Below are positions 1 through 7,954 of a DNA stretch of 26,077 nucleotides, piece after piece. The stretch comes from Flavobacteriales bacterium (GTDB lineage: Bacteria; Bacteroidota; Bacteroidia; Flavobacteriales; UBA7430). Position 1 is the first letter of the stretch; every line of letters begins with the position of its first letter. The notes below the pieces were generated by a model. The model made no database searches. It worked only from the letters and a program-made list of their open reading frames with translations, and was not told the origin of the DNA. Where the stretch lies: positions 1 through 26,077 of the forward strand of contig PAMD01000019.1 of assembly GCA_002707145.1 (NCBI GenBank). The letters run 5' to 3'. Position numbers and translations under genes: made by a program.

Positions 1-326
1 AGAACCAAGACGAAAGCAAGGAAGAGAAGCAAGACGAAAATAAGGAGGAAGACCAAGAAAAATCTAATAAACAAGATGATAAAAAGAATGCTGATGAAAG
101 TAACCAGAATAATAATGAAAATAAGGACAGCAAAGGTCAAACTGATAGTGATGACTCCGAAGATAAAAATGAAGAAAAACAGACACAGGAGTTAAAAAGT
201 AAACTAAGCAAAGAGGAAGCGAAGAAAATTTTAGAAGCACTTAATCAGCAAGAGAATAAATTGCAAGAAAAATTAAAAAAAAATCAACTTAAAGGTAAAA
301 AGTTGAATATCGAAAAAGACTGGTAA
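1..326 (+). CDS. batC: BatC-like protein, C-terminal part (5' end outside window)
   Basis: An open frame enters from the left edge and stops with TAA at 324-326, giving about 107 residues. Nearly all of it is Glu, Lys, Asp, Asn, Gln and Ser in a low-complexity stretch, followed by a predicted helical piece containing KKILEALNQQE and ending in IEKDW. BatC proteins of Bacteroidota have TPR repeats and then just such a charged tail ending in a KDW-like motif; the TPR part would lie upstream of the window. The next gene, batD, starts 9 bases after the stop and batE follows, which supports the call. BatC is thought to act in the periplasm or at the inner membrane with the other Bat proteins, whose role in oxygen or stress tolerance is only partly understood. 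The identification rests on the tail and the order of genes, since no folded domain is visible here. Confidence 0.8.
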   Translation, partial: NQDESKEEKQDENKEEDQEKSNKQDDKKNADESNQNNNENKDSKGQTDSDDSEDKNEEKQTQELKSKLSKEEAKKILEALNQQENKLQEKLKKNQLKGKKLNIEKDW

Positions 327-335
327 TTGATTATT

Positions 336-2069
336 ATGAAACATAAAATAATATTTTTAATTTTTGTCTTGTATTCTATATACGGCTATTCTCAGACTAG
401 GTTTACATCTAGTGTAAATAGAAATAAAGTCGCTTTAAATGAACAATTTTCACTCACCTTTACAATTAATGATAGAGGAGATCAATTCAGACCTCCCAAT
501 CTTTCGAATTTCTCTATTATATCTGGACCGAGCACTTCCTCTAGTACATCAATTATTAATGGGAAGATGACAAGAGAAAATGCATATTCATATAAATTAA
601 GAGCTACTAAAAAAGGGATCTTTACCATTGGTCCTGCATCCATATATTCTAATGGTAAGTTATACTCTTCAAAAGTAATTTCCATTCAAGTATTAAGTTC
701 ATTACCAAAATCAAGCAATAATAGTCCTGAATCTATTGCAAGAAAAAGTGTATATCTAGAGCTAGAATTATCTAATAATAGTCCCTATGCTGGTGAACAA
801 ATTACTGCTACATTTAATCTTTATTTCTCTCAAGAAATTCGAAATCCTGATTTTATCGAAACCCCTAATTTTAATGGATTTTGGCACGAAGATTATGATC
901 TTGGTGATAGCTATCCTATAAAAAGAGAGCAAATAGGAGGAATTGACTTTCAAGTTGCGACCTTAAAAAAAATGATTCTTATTCCTCAAAGATCAGGCGA
1001 TTTATTAATATCTTCCTTTGACATTGATGTCCCCGTAGCTATTCCCACAAACCAAAGAGATATATTTGGAAGAAGGCGCTCTAGAATGATTAATATAGTA
1101 TGTTCTTCTGGTACAAAAAGACTTAAAGTCAAAGAGCTACCAAATAAAAATAAACCCAGTAATTTTGAGGGAGCGGTGGGAGAATTTGAATTTTCAACTC
1201 GCTTGGATAGAGATTCAATTCAGATAAATGAGTCCGCAACCTTCTCAATGCGGATATCCGGAACAGGGAATATGCGAATGATTGATTTGCCAAAAGTGGA
1301 TATCACTAATGATCTCGAAGCATATGAACCTAAATTCACAGAAAAGATTAAACTTAATAAAACTGGACTAAATGGATTTAAACGAGTTGAATATTTGTTG
1401 ATACCAAGAAACAACGGTATCTACAAAGTTCGTGCTGAGTCATTTAGTTATTTTAGCCCAAAAAGAAAAAAATATATATCTATAAATAGTAAAGATTACA
1501 CACTTAAAGTTAGTGGTACAGATTCATCAAAACAAGATGGGGAAATGATTATTTATAATAAAGAAGATGTCACTTTTATTGGTAAAGACATTCTTTTTAT
1601 AAAATCAGACACTAATTTTAGTAAAAGTAATCAAGGTTTATTTTTTGGTTCTTTCCTCTTTAATATTCTATGCTCTGGCTTTCTTTTGTATGTTATAATA
1701 CTTTTACTAATACATTTCCTTTTAAAAAAATCTATATTAAATATTTCACCATTAATTAAGGGGAGCTATGCAAAACAAGCAATTAAATTAATAGAAAAAA
1801 ATGAAACTGATTTATACTTTTCTATTGAGCAGTCGCTTCAGTTCTATTTCGAATCAAAATGGAATATTGGAAGGGCTCAATTTAATAAAGAATTCATTAA
1901 AGATACTCTTCAAAGCAAAAAAGTCAACAATGATTTAATTCTAAAAATATCAAATCTTCTTGAGGTTTGTGAGATGGCAAGATTTACAATCAAAAGAAGT
2001 GAAGAGTCAGATAATGATTCTTTGGTCAGAGAAACAAAATCTATACTTCAATCATTAGAGAATTATTAG
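336..2069 (+). CDS. batD: BatD family membrane protein (aerotolerance operon)
   Basis: A 577-residue protein beginning at ATG 336 (MKHKIIFLIF). A TTG nine bases earlier would also be open, but it would only add three residues before the signal peptide. Residues 1 to about 20 form a signal peptide ending in YGYSQ. The long periplasmic part is rich in beta strand, as in BatD (PF13584), with the typical opening of the family around the NEQFSLTFTI segment. One strong transmembrane helix lies at about residues 435-463, followed by a cytoplasmic tail of about 110 residues. BatD is a single-span inner-membrane protein of the batABCDE cluster, which also carries a MoxR ATPase and von Willebrand factor A proteins. 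It lies 9 bases after batC and 3 bases before batE, so the three are very likely cotranscribed. The family assignment is firm; the molecular function is not known. Confidence 0.9.
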   Translation: MKHKIIFLIFVLYSIYGYSQTRFTSSVNRNKVALNEQFSLTFTINDRGDQFRPPNLSNFSIISGPSTSSSTSIINGKMTRENAYSYKLRATKKGIFTIGPASIYSNGKLYSSKVISIQVLSSLPKSSNNSPESIARKSVYLELELSNNSPYAGEQITATFNLYFSQEIRNPDFIETPNFNGFWHEDYDLGDSYPIKREQIGGIDFQVATLKKMILIPQRSGDLLISSFDIDVPVAIPTNQRDIFGRRRSRMINIVCSSGTKRLKVKELPNKNKPSNFEGAVGEFEFSTRLDRDSIQINESATFSMRISGTGNMRMIDLPKVDITNDLEAYEPKFTEKIKLNKTGLNGFKRVEYLLIPRNNGIYKVRAESFSYFSPKRKKYISINSKDYTLKVSGTDSSKQDGEMIIYNKEDVTFIGKDILFIKSDTNFSKSNQGLFFGSFLFNILCSGFLLYVIILLLIHFLLKKSILNISPLIKGSYAKQAIKLIEKNETDLYFSIEQSLQFYFESKWNIGRAQFNKEFIKDTLQSKKVNNDLILKISNLLEVCEMARFTIKRSEESDNDSLVRETKSILQSLENY

Positions 2070-2072
2070 TTT

Positions 2073-2813
2073 ATGAAAAAATTAATTATTTTTATATTTT
2101 TTGCATTTAATTTGCATGCACAAGATGCAAATATTCTATTTCAACTTGCAGGAAAGGCATATGAAGATCAGGATTACACTCTCGCTTTAGAGTATTACAA
2201 AGACATTGAAAAGCTTGAAAAGGAATCCTCAGATCTATATTATAATATGGGGAATTGTTATTTTAAACTTTCTCAGAATGCTCATGCTATTCTGTATTAT
2301 GAGAAATCAATAAAAATAAATCCATCCTCAGAGGATGTCAAATTTAATTTATCTCTTGTCCAATTAAAGCTAATAGATAAGTTTCCTCAAATACCTCTAA
2401 TTTTTTATAAAGAATGGACTCGTGAATTCACAAAAAGTTTAAGTATCGACGATTGGGCAAAAATAGGCTTGGTATTTCTATTTTTTTTCTGTGTCTTTGT
2501 ATCTTTTTTCTTTTTTGGCTCATCAATAGTTCTAAAAAGAATTATGTTCTATCTATCATCAAGCACAATATTCCTAGGATGCATCTGTCTATTTACAGCT
2601 TACTACTCATATTCTAATATACAAACCAAAGCTATACTAATGTCACCAAATGCATATATAAAAAGTGCACCATCTAATCAAAGTGAAGATTTGTTTATTC
2701 TTCATGCAGGTACCAAGGTTCTGGTTCTAGAAAAATTCAAAGGATGGAATAAGATCAAACTATCTGACGGTATGATAGGGTGGGTTCAGTTAGACGTTTT
2801 AAGAGAAATTTAA
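2073..2813 (+). CDS. batE: BatE family protein: TPR, two membrane helices, SH3-like domain
   Basis: A 246-residue protein starting 3 bases after the batD stop. Residues 1-16 are a signal peptide (cut near LHAQ). Residues about 20-100 hold TPR repeats, with the typical YYNMGNCYFKL and AILYYEKSIKINP segments. Two hydrophobic helices follow at about 129-149 and 156-180. The C-terminal 60 residues form a bacterial SH3-like domain, with GWNKIKLSDG and GWVQ. This is the domain order of BatE, the last gene of the Bat operon in Bacteroidota. The TPR part would face the periplasm and probably binds partner Bat proteins, while SH3-like domains often bind peptidoglycan or protein. It ends 19 bases before the stop of the convergent methyltransferase gene, and no strong terminator is visible between them. 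Confidence 0.9.
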   Translation: MKKLIIFIFFAFNLHAQDANILFQLAGKAYEDQDYTLALEYYKDIEKLEKESSDLYYNMGNCYFKLSQNAHAILYYEKSIKINPSSEDVKFNLSLVQLKLIDKFPQIPLIFYKEWTREFTKSLSIDDWAKIGLVFLFFFCVFVSFFFFGSSIVLKRIMFYLSSSTIFLGCICLFTAYYSYSNIQTKAILMSPNAYIKSAPSNQSEDLFILHAGTKVLVLEKFKGWNKIKLSDGMIGWVQLDVLREI

Positions 2814-2832
2814 ATATTTATTTGCACCATAA

Positions 2833-4008
2833 CTATTGACTTTTTGACTTCTTACAGATAATTAGCCTTGCTTTACCACTTTGTAAAGTAGTTGCAAAAA
2901 TATAAAACTCTCCACCATTCTTAATCTTCAACTTTTTTCTAAGCAGATCAATATTTTGAGGGTAATTGCGACAAGTAAGATTTCCTTTACCTTCCAACAT
3001 ACTCGGTATCGATTTCTGATCAGGAGAAATAATGTTATAAACTATAAAACTTCTTCCTGGAAATTGATTAATATGTTTATCAGATGTATATAAATGAGAA
3101 TTGACATGAATTTTATATAAGCCAAAATATTTTGCAACCATTTTAAAAGCGCCGGCCTTCATAATTGAAGAGTTTGGTTCATATAAATATTTAAGAGGTT
3201 CTGAATATTTCAACTGAACTTCATTTTCCTCAGAAAAAGTAAAATTGAAAACTTCCGATTGATCAGACTTTAGATTATTACAAGATATGTGAGGTTCACC
3301 ATTAAAATTTTCTTCCAATAAGTATAACACTTCTTTACAATCGTTATTTACGGAGATTACATAAACCTTTTTTACTCCTGAAAGATCTGACAAAGTTTTC
3401 TTAATATCTAATAGCGGTGATGTTTTAATTAGTATAACAGGAGATTTGCTAAAAAGTAACGACAAATAATTAAGTATATTTGGACTACAGTCAGAAAGAT
3501 TGTAGACTTTATCATTACCCTTTCTTCTGGAGGGGTCAATGTAAATCCAATCAATAGGGCTACAATTTTTTATATAATTAAGGCTATCTCCAATGAAAAC
3601 TTCGATATTTTTCTGATCAAATTGACTAAAATTATGAAGTGCAATAGATGACAATTCTTTATTTTGTTCACAATATACAATGGATTTCACTTTTTGTGAA
3701 ATATAGTATGTATCAACACCAAAACCGCCAGTTAAATCTACTCCAGAACCAACTCCTAAGATATTTGCTTTGAATATACTAGTTTGCTCAGAAGAACATT
3801 GCTCCATAGATATCCTTTCTGGATAATGAATTTTTTTAGTTTCAAACCAAGTAGGTAATTTATTTTTAGCCAAATTCCTACCTACTAATTGTTGGGCAAT
3901 AAACTTCATATCCCAAAAAGGATAATTACCTGTAAGCATGAAGTCAGAGGGAGAAAGATTAGCATTTTTCTCTATAAAATCATACTGTTCGTCACTTAAA
4001 ATAGCCAT
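2833..4008 (-). CDS. Class I SAM-dependent methyltransferase with THUMP-like domain
   Basis: A 391-residue protein. An N-terminal helical region (about 1-80) precedes a Rossmann-type methyltransferase core. SAM motif I is DLTGGFGVDT at 91-100, the acidic residue after the next strand is in CEQN (about 113-116), and the motif IV position reads YIDPSRR at 156-162. The C-terminal third fits the THUMP-like domain (PF18096) that accompanies this core in Bacteroidota. THUMP domains bind RNA, so a tRNA or rRNA methyltransferase is the likely role, but the target is not established. Motif IV lacks the NPPY/NPPF sequence of exocyclic N-methyltransferases. It stands alone between the convergent batE and a 427-base non-coding spacer on its upstream side, so its promoter should be in that spacer, although I could not find a good Bacteroidota -7 box there. 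Confidence 0.8.
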   Translation of the reverse strand: MAILSDEQYDFIEKNANLSPSDFMLTGNYPFWDMKFIAQQLVGRNLAKNKLPTWFETKKIHYPERISMEQCSSEQTSIFKANILGVGSGVDLTGGFGVDTYYISQKVKSIVYCEQNKELSSIALHNFSQFDQKNIEVFIGDSLNYIKNCSPIDWIYIDPSRRKGNDKVYNLSDCSPNILNYLSLLFSKSPVILIKTSPLLDIKKTLSDLSGVKKVYVISVNNDCKEVLYLLEENFNGEPHISCNNLKSDQSEVFNFTFSEENEVQLKYSEPLKYLYEPNSSIMKAGAFKMVAKYFGLYKIHVNSHLYTSDKHINQFPGRSFIVYNIISPDQKSIPSMLEGKGNLTCRNYPQNIDLLRKKLKIKNGGEFYIFATTLQSGKARLIICKKSKSQ

Positions 4009-4435
4009 TAAATTGGGTGTAAATTAAAATTTCTACAAAAAAAACTACTTTTTTAGTTTATGAATATTGAATGAAACTTTATGTTATATAGACAAGGTCA
4101 ATAATTTGTATAATAAACAATAATCTTTCTTCACATTCAAATTAATTAAATTTATAATGAAGAGGTACACTGTGATTAAGATTTTGAATATTTAAATAAA
4201 ATTTGGAAAACACGAAATAGAGTTCATAAAACTAATAAAATAGTTAACAGAAGATTTAAAATAGATTAAATTCTTCAAAAATATTAAGAAATTTGGTACT
4301 AGGTTTTGTTCCTATAAGAAAAAATGAAAAGGAGGGAGAAATAAGAGTAATGAAGGTGACAAATATCAGCAAAATTTTAGAAAACTCGGATTAAAAATGA
4401 CATTGAATAATGAGAAATAAGAAATAAGTATATTA
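4009..4435. other. 427-base AT-rich intergenic spacer, no supported gene
   Basis: This is the longest non-coding gap in an otherwise tightly packed window. It should hold the promoter of the methyltransferase gene (reading left from 4008) and the 3' end of the DUF4159 transcript. I see no tRNA, no strong terminator and no long open frame. It holds a purine-rich run, AAAAGGAGGGAG (about 4327-4338), before a 14-codon open frame at 4350-4394, and a 10-base direct repeat GAGAAATAAG at 4336-4345 and 4412-4421. None of these is convincing as a gene. Confidence 0.6.
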
Positions 4436-5089
4436 CTACTTTGTAAAAACATATTCAAGTATATTAGAACCCATTTTTAATGCCGAAATTCGAATGCTTT
4501 GATTGTCATTATGTACTTCCGAATCTTCCCAACCATCACCCAAGTCACTTTCATAGGAATAAAAACTAACAAGACGGCCATTATGTATGAGCCCAAATCC
4601 TTGAGAGGGTTGCATATCATGTTCATGTACTTTGGGCAAACCGTTATCAAAATTATATGTCTGATGATAAATGGGATGAGTAAAAGGTAATTCAATAAAT
4701 TCGAGTTCGGGAAATACTTTTTTCATTTCTGGACGAATATAAGGGTCAAGCCCATAATTGTCATCAATATGAAGAAATCCACCAGCTTCTAGATAATTTC
4801 TTAGGTTTTCAGCTTCTGAAATTGAAAATAGTACATTTCCATGCCCTGTCATATGAATGAATGGATAGCGGAATATTTCCGAACTTGCAACATCAACGAC
4901 ATCATATATAGGGTCAATGTTAATATTCAAATTAGCACGACAAAAATTAACCAAATTATTTAAAGAAGTTGGATTAGAATACCAATCTCCACCTCCGTTA
5001 TATTTAAGTACCGCAATCTTACAACTGTAACTAGAAAAAGATAACAGAACTAGAATAGAAATAAATAAAAGAAGTTTAACAATTTTCAT
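4436..5089 (-). CDS. Exported DUF4159 domain protein
   Basis: A 217-residue protein with a signal peptide at about 1-22 (long hydrophobic run, then SSYS). The lipobox rule is not met at Cys23, so export by signal peptidase I is likelier than lipidation. The mature part fits DUF4159 (PF13709). Visible family-type motifs are YNGGGDWYSN (30-39), HMTGHG (79-84), GGFLHIDDNYG (103-113), ELPFTHPIY (133-141) and the GDGWED segment (184-189). The domain resembles the class I glutamine amidotransferase-like fold, but no catalytic triad is evident and no reaction is known. In other bacteria DUF4159 often occurs in MoxR/Bat-type clusters, and in this window batC-E lie about 2 kb away. Its start overlaps the end of rsmE by 14 bases, so translation of the two is probably coupled. 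Confidence 0.85.
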   Translation of the reverse strand: MKIVKLLLFISILVLLSFSSYSCKIAVLKYNGGGDWYSNPTSLNNLVNFCRANLNINIDPIYDVVDVASSEIFRYPFIHMTGHGNVLFSISEAENLRNYLEAGGFLHIDDNYGLDPYIRPEMKKVFPELEFIELPFTHPIYHQTYNFDNGLPKVHEHDMQPSQGFGLIHNGRLVSFYSYESDLGDGWEDSEVHNDNQSIRISALKMGSNILEYVFTK

Positions 5090-5774
5090 ATTTCAAAGAT
5101 AAGGTATGGCAAGCAACTATTCCTGCAGTCTCGGTTCTTAATCTAGAATATCCCAATCTAATAGGTTTAAAATTATAAGAGAGTGCCTGTTCAATTTCAT
5201 TATTGCTAAAATCTCCCTCAGGTCCAATTAAAATAAGAGAATTAGTTGTGGCTTGGGAAGTTAAACTCATTTTTGTACCTGAAGAGCAATGTGCAATAAA
5301 GCAATCATCACTATGGTTTTGTTTCAAAAAATCTTCAAACCGAGTTTGGGGATGAAGCAAAGGTAATTTGCCATTCATAGATTGTTTAGTGGCAGAAATT
5401 AAAATTTTCTTCATTCGTTTGATTTTGAAAAATTTTCTTTCAGAATGATCGCATAATATTGGTGTAATTTCATCAACTCCAATTTCAGCAGCTTTTTCTA
5501 AAAACCATTCAAATCTATCGTTACTTTTGGTAGGAGCAATGGCAATATGTAAAGAATATGAACGAAACTTAGAAGCCCATTTTTTCTGTACTTTAAATTG
5601 TACTTTTTTTTGAGATGAAGTCAATATAATTGCCTTATAGAAAAAGCCGATACCATCTATTAAAGAAATTGTATCACCTACATTTTTTCGAAGAACTTTT
5701 ATACAATGAATACTTTCTTCATTATTTAATGAATTTGCTCCATTGACAATCTCTGGACAGTAAAAGAATTGCAT
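5076..5774 (-). CDS. rsmE: 16S rRNA (uracil-1498-N3)-methyltransferase RsmE
   Basis: A 232-residue SPOUT-family enzyme, the usual length for RsmE. The N-terminal PUA-like domain (about 1-70) contains the HCIKVLRK element (23-30). The SPOUT domain that follows has EKAAEIGVDEITP (93-105), ILIGPEGDFS (181-190) and LGYSRLRTETAG (207-218). The last two form the trefoil-knot SAM site and are hallmarks of the family. RsmE methylates N3 of U1498 in helix 44 of 16S rRNA, acting on the assembled 30S subunit. It lies 54 bases after pckA on the same strand and overlaps the DUF4159 gene by 14 bases. A T-rich run precedes the start but no perfect -7 box, so it may be read from the pckA promoter or a weak one of its own. 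Confidence 0.95.
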   Translation of the reverse strand: MQFFYCPEIVNGANSLNNEESIHCIKVLRKNVGDTISLIDGIGFFYKAIILTSSQKKVQFKVQKKWASKFRSYSLHIAIAPTKSNDRFEWFLEKAAEIGVDEITPILCDHSERKFFKIKRMKKILISATKQSMNGKLPLLHPQTRFEDFLKQNHSDDCFIAHCSSGTKMSLTSQATTNSLILIGPEGDFSNNEIEQALSYNFKPIRLGYSRLRTETAGIVACHTLSLKYENC

Positions 5775-5828
5775 ATGACAAAAATTAAAAAAAATAACTA
5801 GATACGTGAATAAATTATTTGATAATAC

Positions 5829-7442
5829 TTAATCAAAAATTTCAACTCCAGGCGCTGCTTTAAGTACCTCTTCACTTGCATCTGATTCAAACTGGATAAA
5901 ATTTACTTTAAAAGCCTTGGCTAAATCAATTGCTTTATCGCGGTAGGCATTTTGATCTTTCCACGTTTGACTTGGGAATAATAGCTTATTTGGAACATCT
6001 GGACAACTAACTGGCATATCCAAGCCAAAAATAGAGTGTTTTATATAGTCGACATTATCTAATGAACCATTAAGTGCAGCAGAAATTATAGATCGAGTAT
6101 ACTTTAGTTTAATTCGAGATCCAAAACCATAACCACCTCCAGACCATCCTGTGTTTATTAACCAAACATTTACTTTGTTTTCAGTAATCTTACGACCAAG
6201 CATTTCTGCATAATAAGTAGGATGTAATGGCATGAATGGTGCACCAAAACAAGCGGAAAAAGTTGTTTGAGGTTCCGTAATATCGGCCTCAGTACCTGCA
6301 ACTTTAGCTGTATATCCAGAAATAAAATGGTACATGGTTTGTCCAAGAGTAAGTCTAGAAATTGGAGGGAGAACACCGAAAGCGTCACAAGTCAAAAAGA
6401 AAATATTTTTGGGTATTGGGCCAGAAGAGGGAACACGAATATTATTAATATGATTTATGGGATAACTGACTCTTGTATTTTGTGATTTTTTTGCACTAAA
6501 ATAGTCTGGAACATTCGATCCTTCTTTAAAAGTAATGTTTTCTAACAAGGCTCCTTTTCTAATTGCATTAAAAATATCAGGCTCCTTTTCTAATGATAAA
6601 TTAATGCACTTAGCGTAACATCCTCCTTCAAAATTAAAAACTTCTTTCTCAGACCAACCGTGCTCATCATCTCCAATTAGTTGTCTTGAAGGATCAGTAG
6701 ATAAAGTTGTCTTTCCAGTTCCGGAAAGTCCAAAAAATAATGCAGTATGTCCATCTTCACCTACGTTAGCAGAACAATGCATAGAGAAAACATTGTGATT
6801 ATATGGAAGAAGAAAATTCAATGCAGAAAAAATTCCCTTCTTGATCTCCCCGGTATAACCAGTACCACCAATTAAAATAATTTTTTTCGTAAAACTTAAA
6901 GCAACAAAATTATGCTGGCGAGTCCCATCAATCAGAGGGTCTGCATGAAATCCAGGAGCATTAAGAACCAACCATTCAGACTCAAAACTTTGTATTTGAC
7001 CTAATGAAGGACGAATAAACATATTATCTGTGAATAAGTTCGACCAGGGATATTCGTTAACAACTGTCAAGGACAAACGATGCTTATCACTAGCACAAAC
7101 AAATGCATTTCTAGCAAAAATTTCTTTATTTGATAGATAGTCAAGGACTTTCTTGTGAAGTCGATCAAAATTTTCAGAGGAAAAAGGTAAATTGATATCT
7201 CCCCACCAAACTGATTTTTCAGTTATATCATCTTTGACGATAAATCGATCTTTGGGCGACCGACCTGTAAACTCTCCAGTATCAATTGCAAGAGCTCCAG
7301 AATCAGTAATAATACCCATGTTTTTATTAATAATAATATCTTGTAAACTTTCGGAGGATATATTCCAGTGGACGTTAGAATTACTAATACCAAATTTATA
7401 AGTGGATTGATTATAGGGTTTTATTCCATTCTCAATATTCAT
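5829..7442 (-). CDS. pckA: Phosphoenolpyruvate carboxykinase (ATP)
   Basis: A 537-residue cytosolic enzyme of the ATP-dependent PEPCK family, full length compared with the usual 520-540. It interconverts oxaloacetate plus ATP with phosphoenolpyruvate, CO2 and ADP, the first committed step of gluconeogenesis, and may run in reverse for anaplerosis. The signature elements are in order: FTGRSPKDRF (58-67, substrate-binding Arg), YTGEIKK (196-202, metal-binding Lys), the P-loop GLSGTGKTTLS (238-248), IGDDEHGW (256-263, metal-binding Asp) and YTAKVAGTE (377-385). The GTP-type enzyme has a different P-loop, so the ATP form is clear. It is preceded by an 81-base gap after the DUF4476 gene and followed on the same strand by rsmE. 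No perfect promoter box could be picked out upstream. Confidence 0.97.
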   Translation of the reverse strand: MNIENGIKPYNQSTYKFGISNSNVHWNISSESLQDIIINKNMGIITDSGALAIDTGEFTGRSPKDRFIVKDDITEKSVWWGDINLPFSSENFDRLHKKVLDYLSNKEIFARNAFVCASDKHRLSLTVVNEYPWSNLFTDNMFIRPSLGQIQSFESEWLVLNAPGFHADPLIDGTRQHNFVALSFTKKIILIGGTGYTGEIKKGIFSALNFLLPYNHNVFSMHCSANVGEDGHTALFFGLSGTGKTTLSTDPSRQLIGDDEHGWSEKEVFNFEGGCYAKCINLSLEKEPDIFNAIRKGALLENITFKEGSNVPDYFSAKKSQNTRVSYPINHINNIRVPSSGPIPKNIFFLTCDAFGVLPPISRLTLGQTMYHFISGYTAKVAGTEADITEPQTTFSACFGAPFMPLHPTYYAEMLGRKITENKVNVWLINTGWSGGGYGFGSRIKLKYTRSIISAALNGSLDNVDYIKHSIFGLDMPVSCPDVPNKLLFPSQTWKDQNAYRDKAIDLAKAFKVNFIQFESDASEEVLKAAPGVEIFD

Positions 7443-7523
7443 TATTTCTAGAGTTAAATTGATTTTTTTTCGTAGAGTCTAGCATTCAAAAAAAATGCAA
7501 AAAACACTTGGGAGGATATAAAA

Positions 7524-7874
7524 TTAAAGAGCTGATTTTTTTATCATTTGCTTTTCATAATCGGAAAAACGACTCAAAAACATTTCTAAATTTTCTGGGT
7601 CAAAGACAAAATTAATTATGGACTGGGCAGTTGAGATTTGCAGTTTATGATCAGCAATTGTATCTAAAAATCTAAGTAATTGAGTTACTGTAAAGCACTC
7701 TCTTTTGGCATATGCAGAAATAAGATTGAATTTTTTTTGATCTGCCATCTCTATATTGTCAACAGACTTAAAAAGTGAGTTAAATCGGTCTGTAGAAGTA
7801 GGCTCATTACAATTTGATGCGAACAAGTTTGTGCTAAAAATAATAACTAAAAGATATGTAAATATATGTTTCAT
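7524..7874 (-). CDS. Small exported DUF4476 domain protein
   Basis: A 116-residue protein. Residues 1-19 are a signal peptide (hydrophobic LLVIIFSTNLFA, cut before SNC). The rest is helical and matches the DUF4476 pattern (PF14771): a repeated unit in which a KK-type helix is followed by ECFTVTQLLRFLDTI and then by NFVFDPENLEMFLSRF. This family is widespread in Bacteroidota and often secreted, but no function is established. The mature protein is only about 95 residues with one cysteine near its start and another in the ECFT segment, so a single disulphide bond is possible. It has a good promoter of its own at 7906-7939, divergent from the saccharopine dehydrogenase gene, and may be read into pckA, which begins 81 bases downstream. 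Confidence 0.75.
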   Translation of the reverse strand: MKHIFTYLLVIIFSTNLFASNCNEPTSTDRFNSLFKSVDNIEMADQKKFNLISAYAKRECFTVTQLLRFLDTIADHKLQISTAQSIINFVFDPENLEMFLSRFSDYEKQMIKKSAL

Positions 7875-7901
7875 TTTTTATAAATTTTTATAAATTAATC
7901 A

Positions 7902-7934
7902 TTTACAAATCTATAAAAAAATGGCATATCTTAG
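7902..7934 (+). promoter_or_regulatory. Possible promoter of the saccharopine dehydrogenase-like gene
   Basis: TATCTTAG at 7927-7934 matches the Bacteroidota -7 box TAnnTTTG at five of six fixed bases, and TTTA at 7902-7905 lies 21 bases upstream where the TTTG -33 element is expected. Transcription would start near 7938, giving a leader of about 16 bases. The site interleaves with the promoter of the divergent DUF4476 gene. Confidence 0.4.
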
Positions 7935-7939
7935 CCAAT
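7906..7939 (-). promoter_or_regulatory. Promoter of the DUF4476 gene
   Basis: Read on the minus strand, 7913-7906 is TAGATTTG, a perfect TAnnTTTG -7 box. An ATTG at 7939-7936, 22 bases upstream, is a three-of-four match to the -33 TTTG. The predicted start near 7902 gives a leader of about 27 bases before the ATG at 7874. Confidence 0.5.
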
Positions 7940-7954
7940 GTAAAGAAAAATTGT

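Noticed and set aside
146..326. Charged low-complexity stretch as a possible repeat element
   Set aside because: It is in frame with batC and fits the usual acidic/basic tail of that protein, so no separate element is needed.
4350..4394. Fourteen-codon open frame behind an AGGAGG-like run
   Set aside because: Too short to support as a gene, without recognisable sequence, and Bacteroidota rarely rely on Shine-Dalgarno signals. It is kept only as an observation on the spacer.
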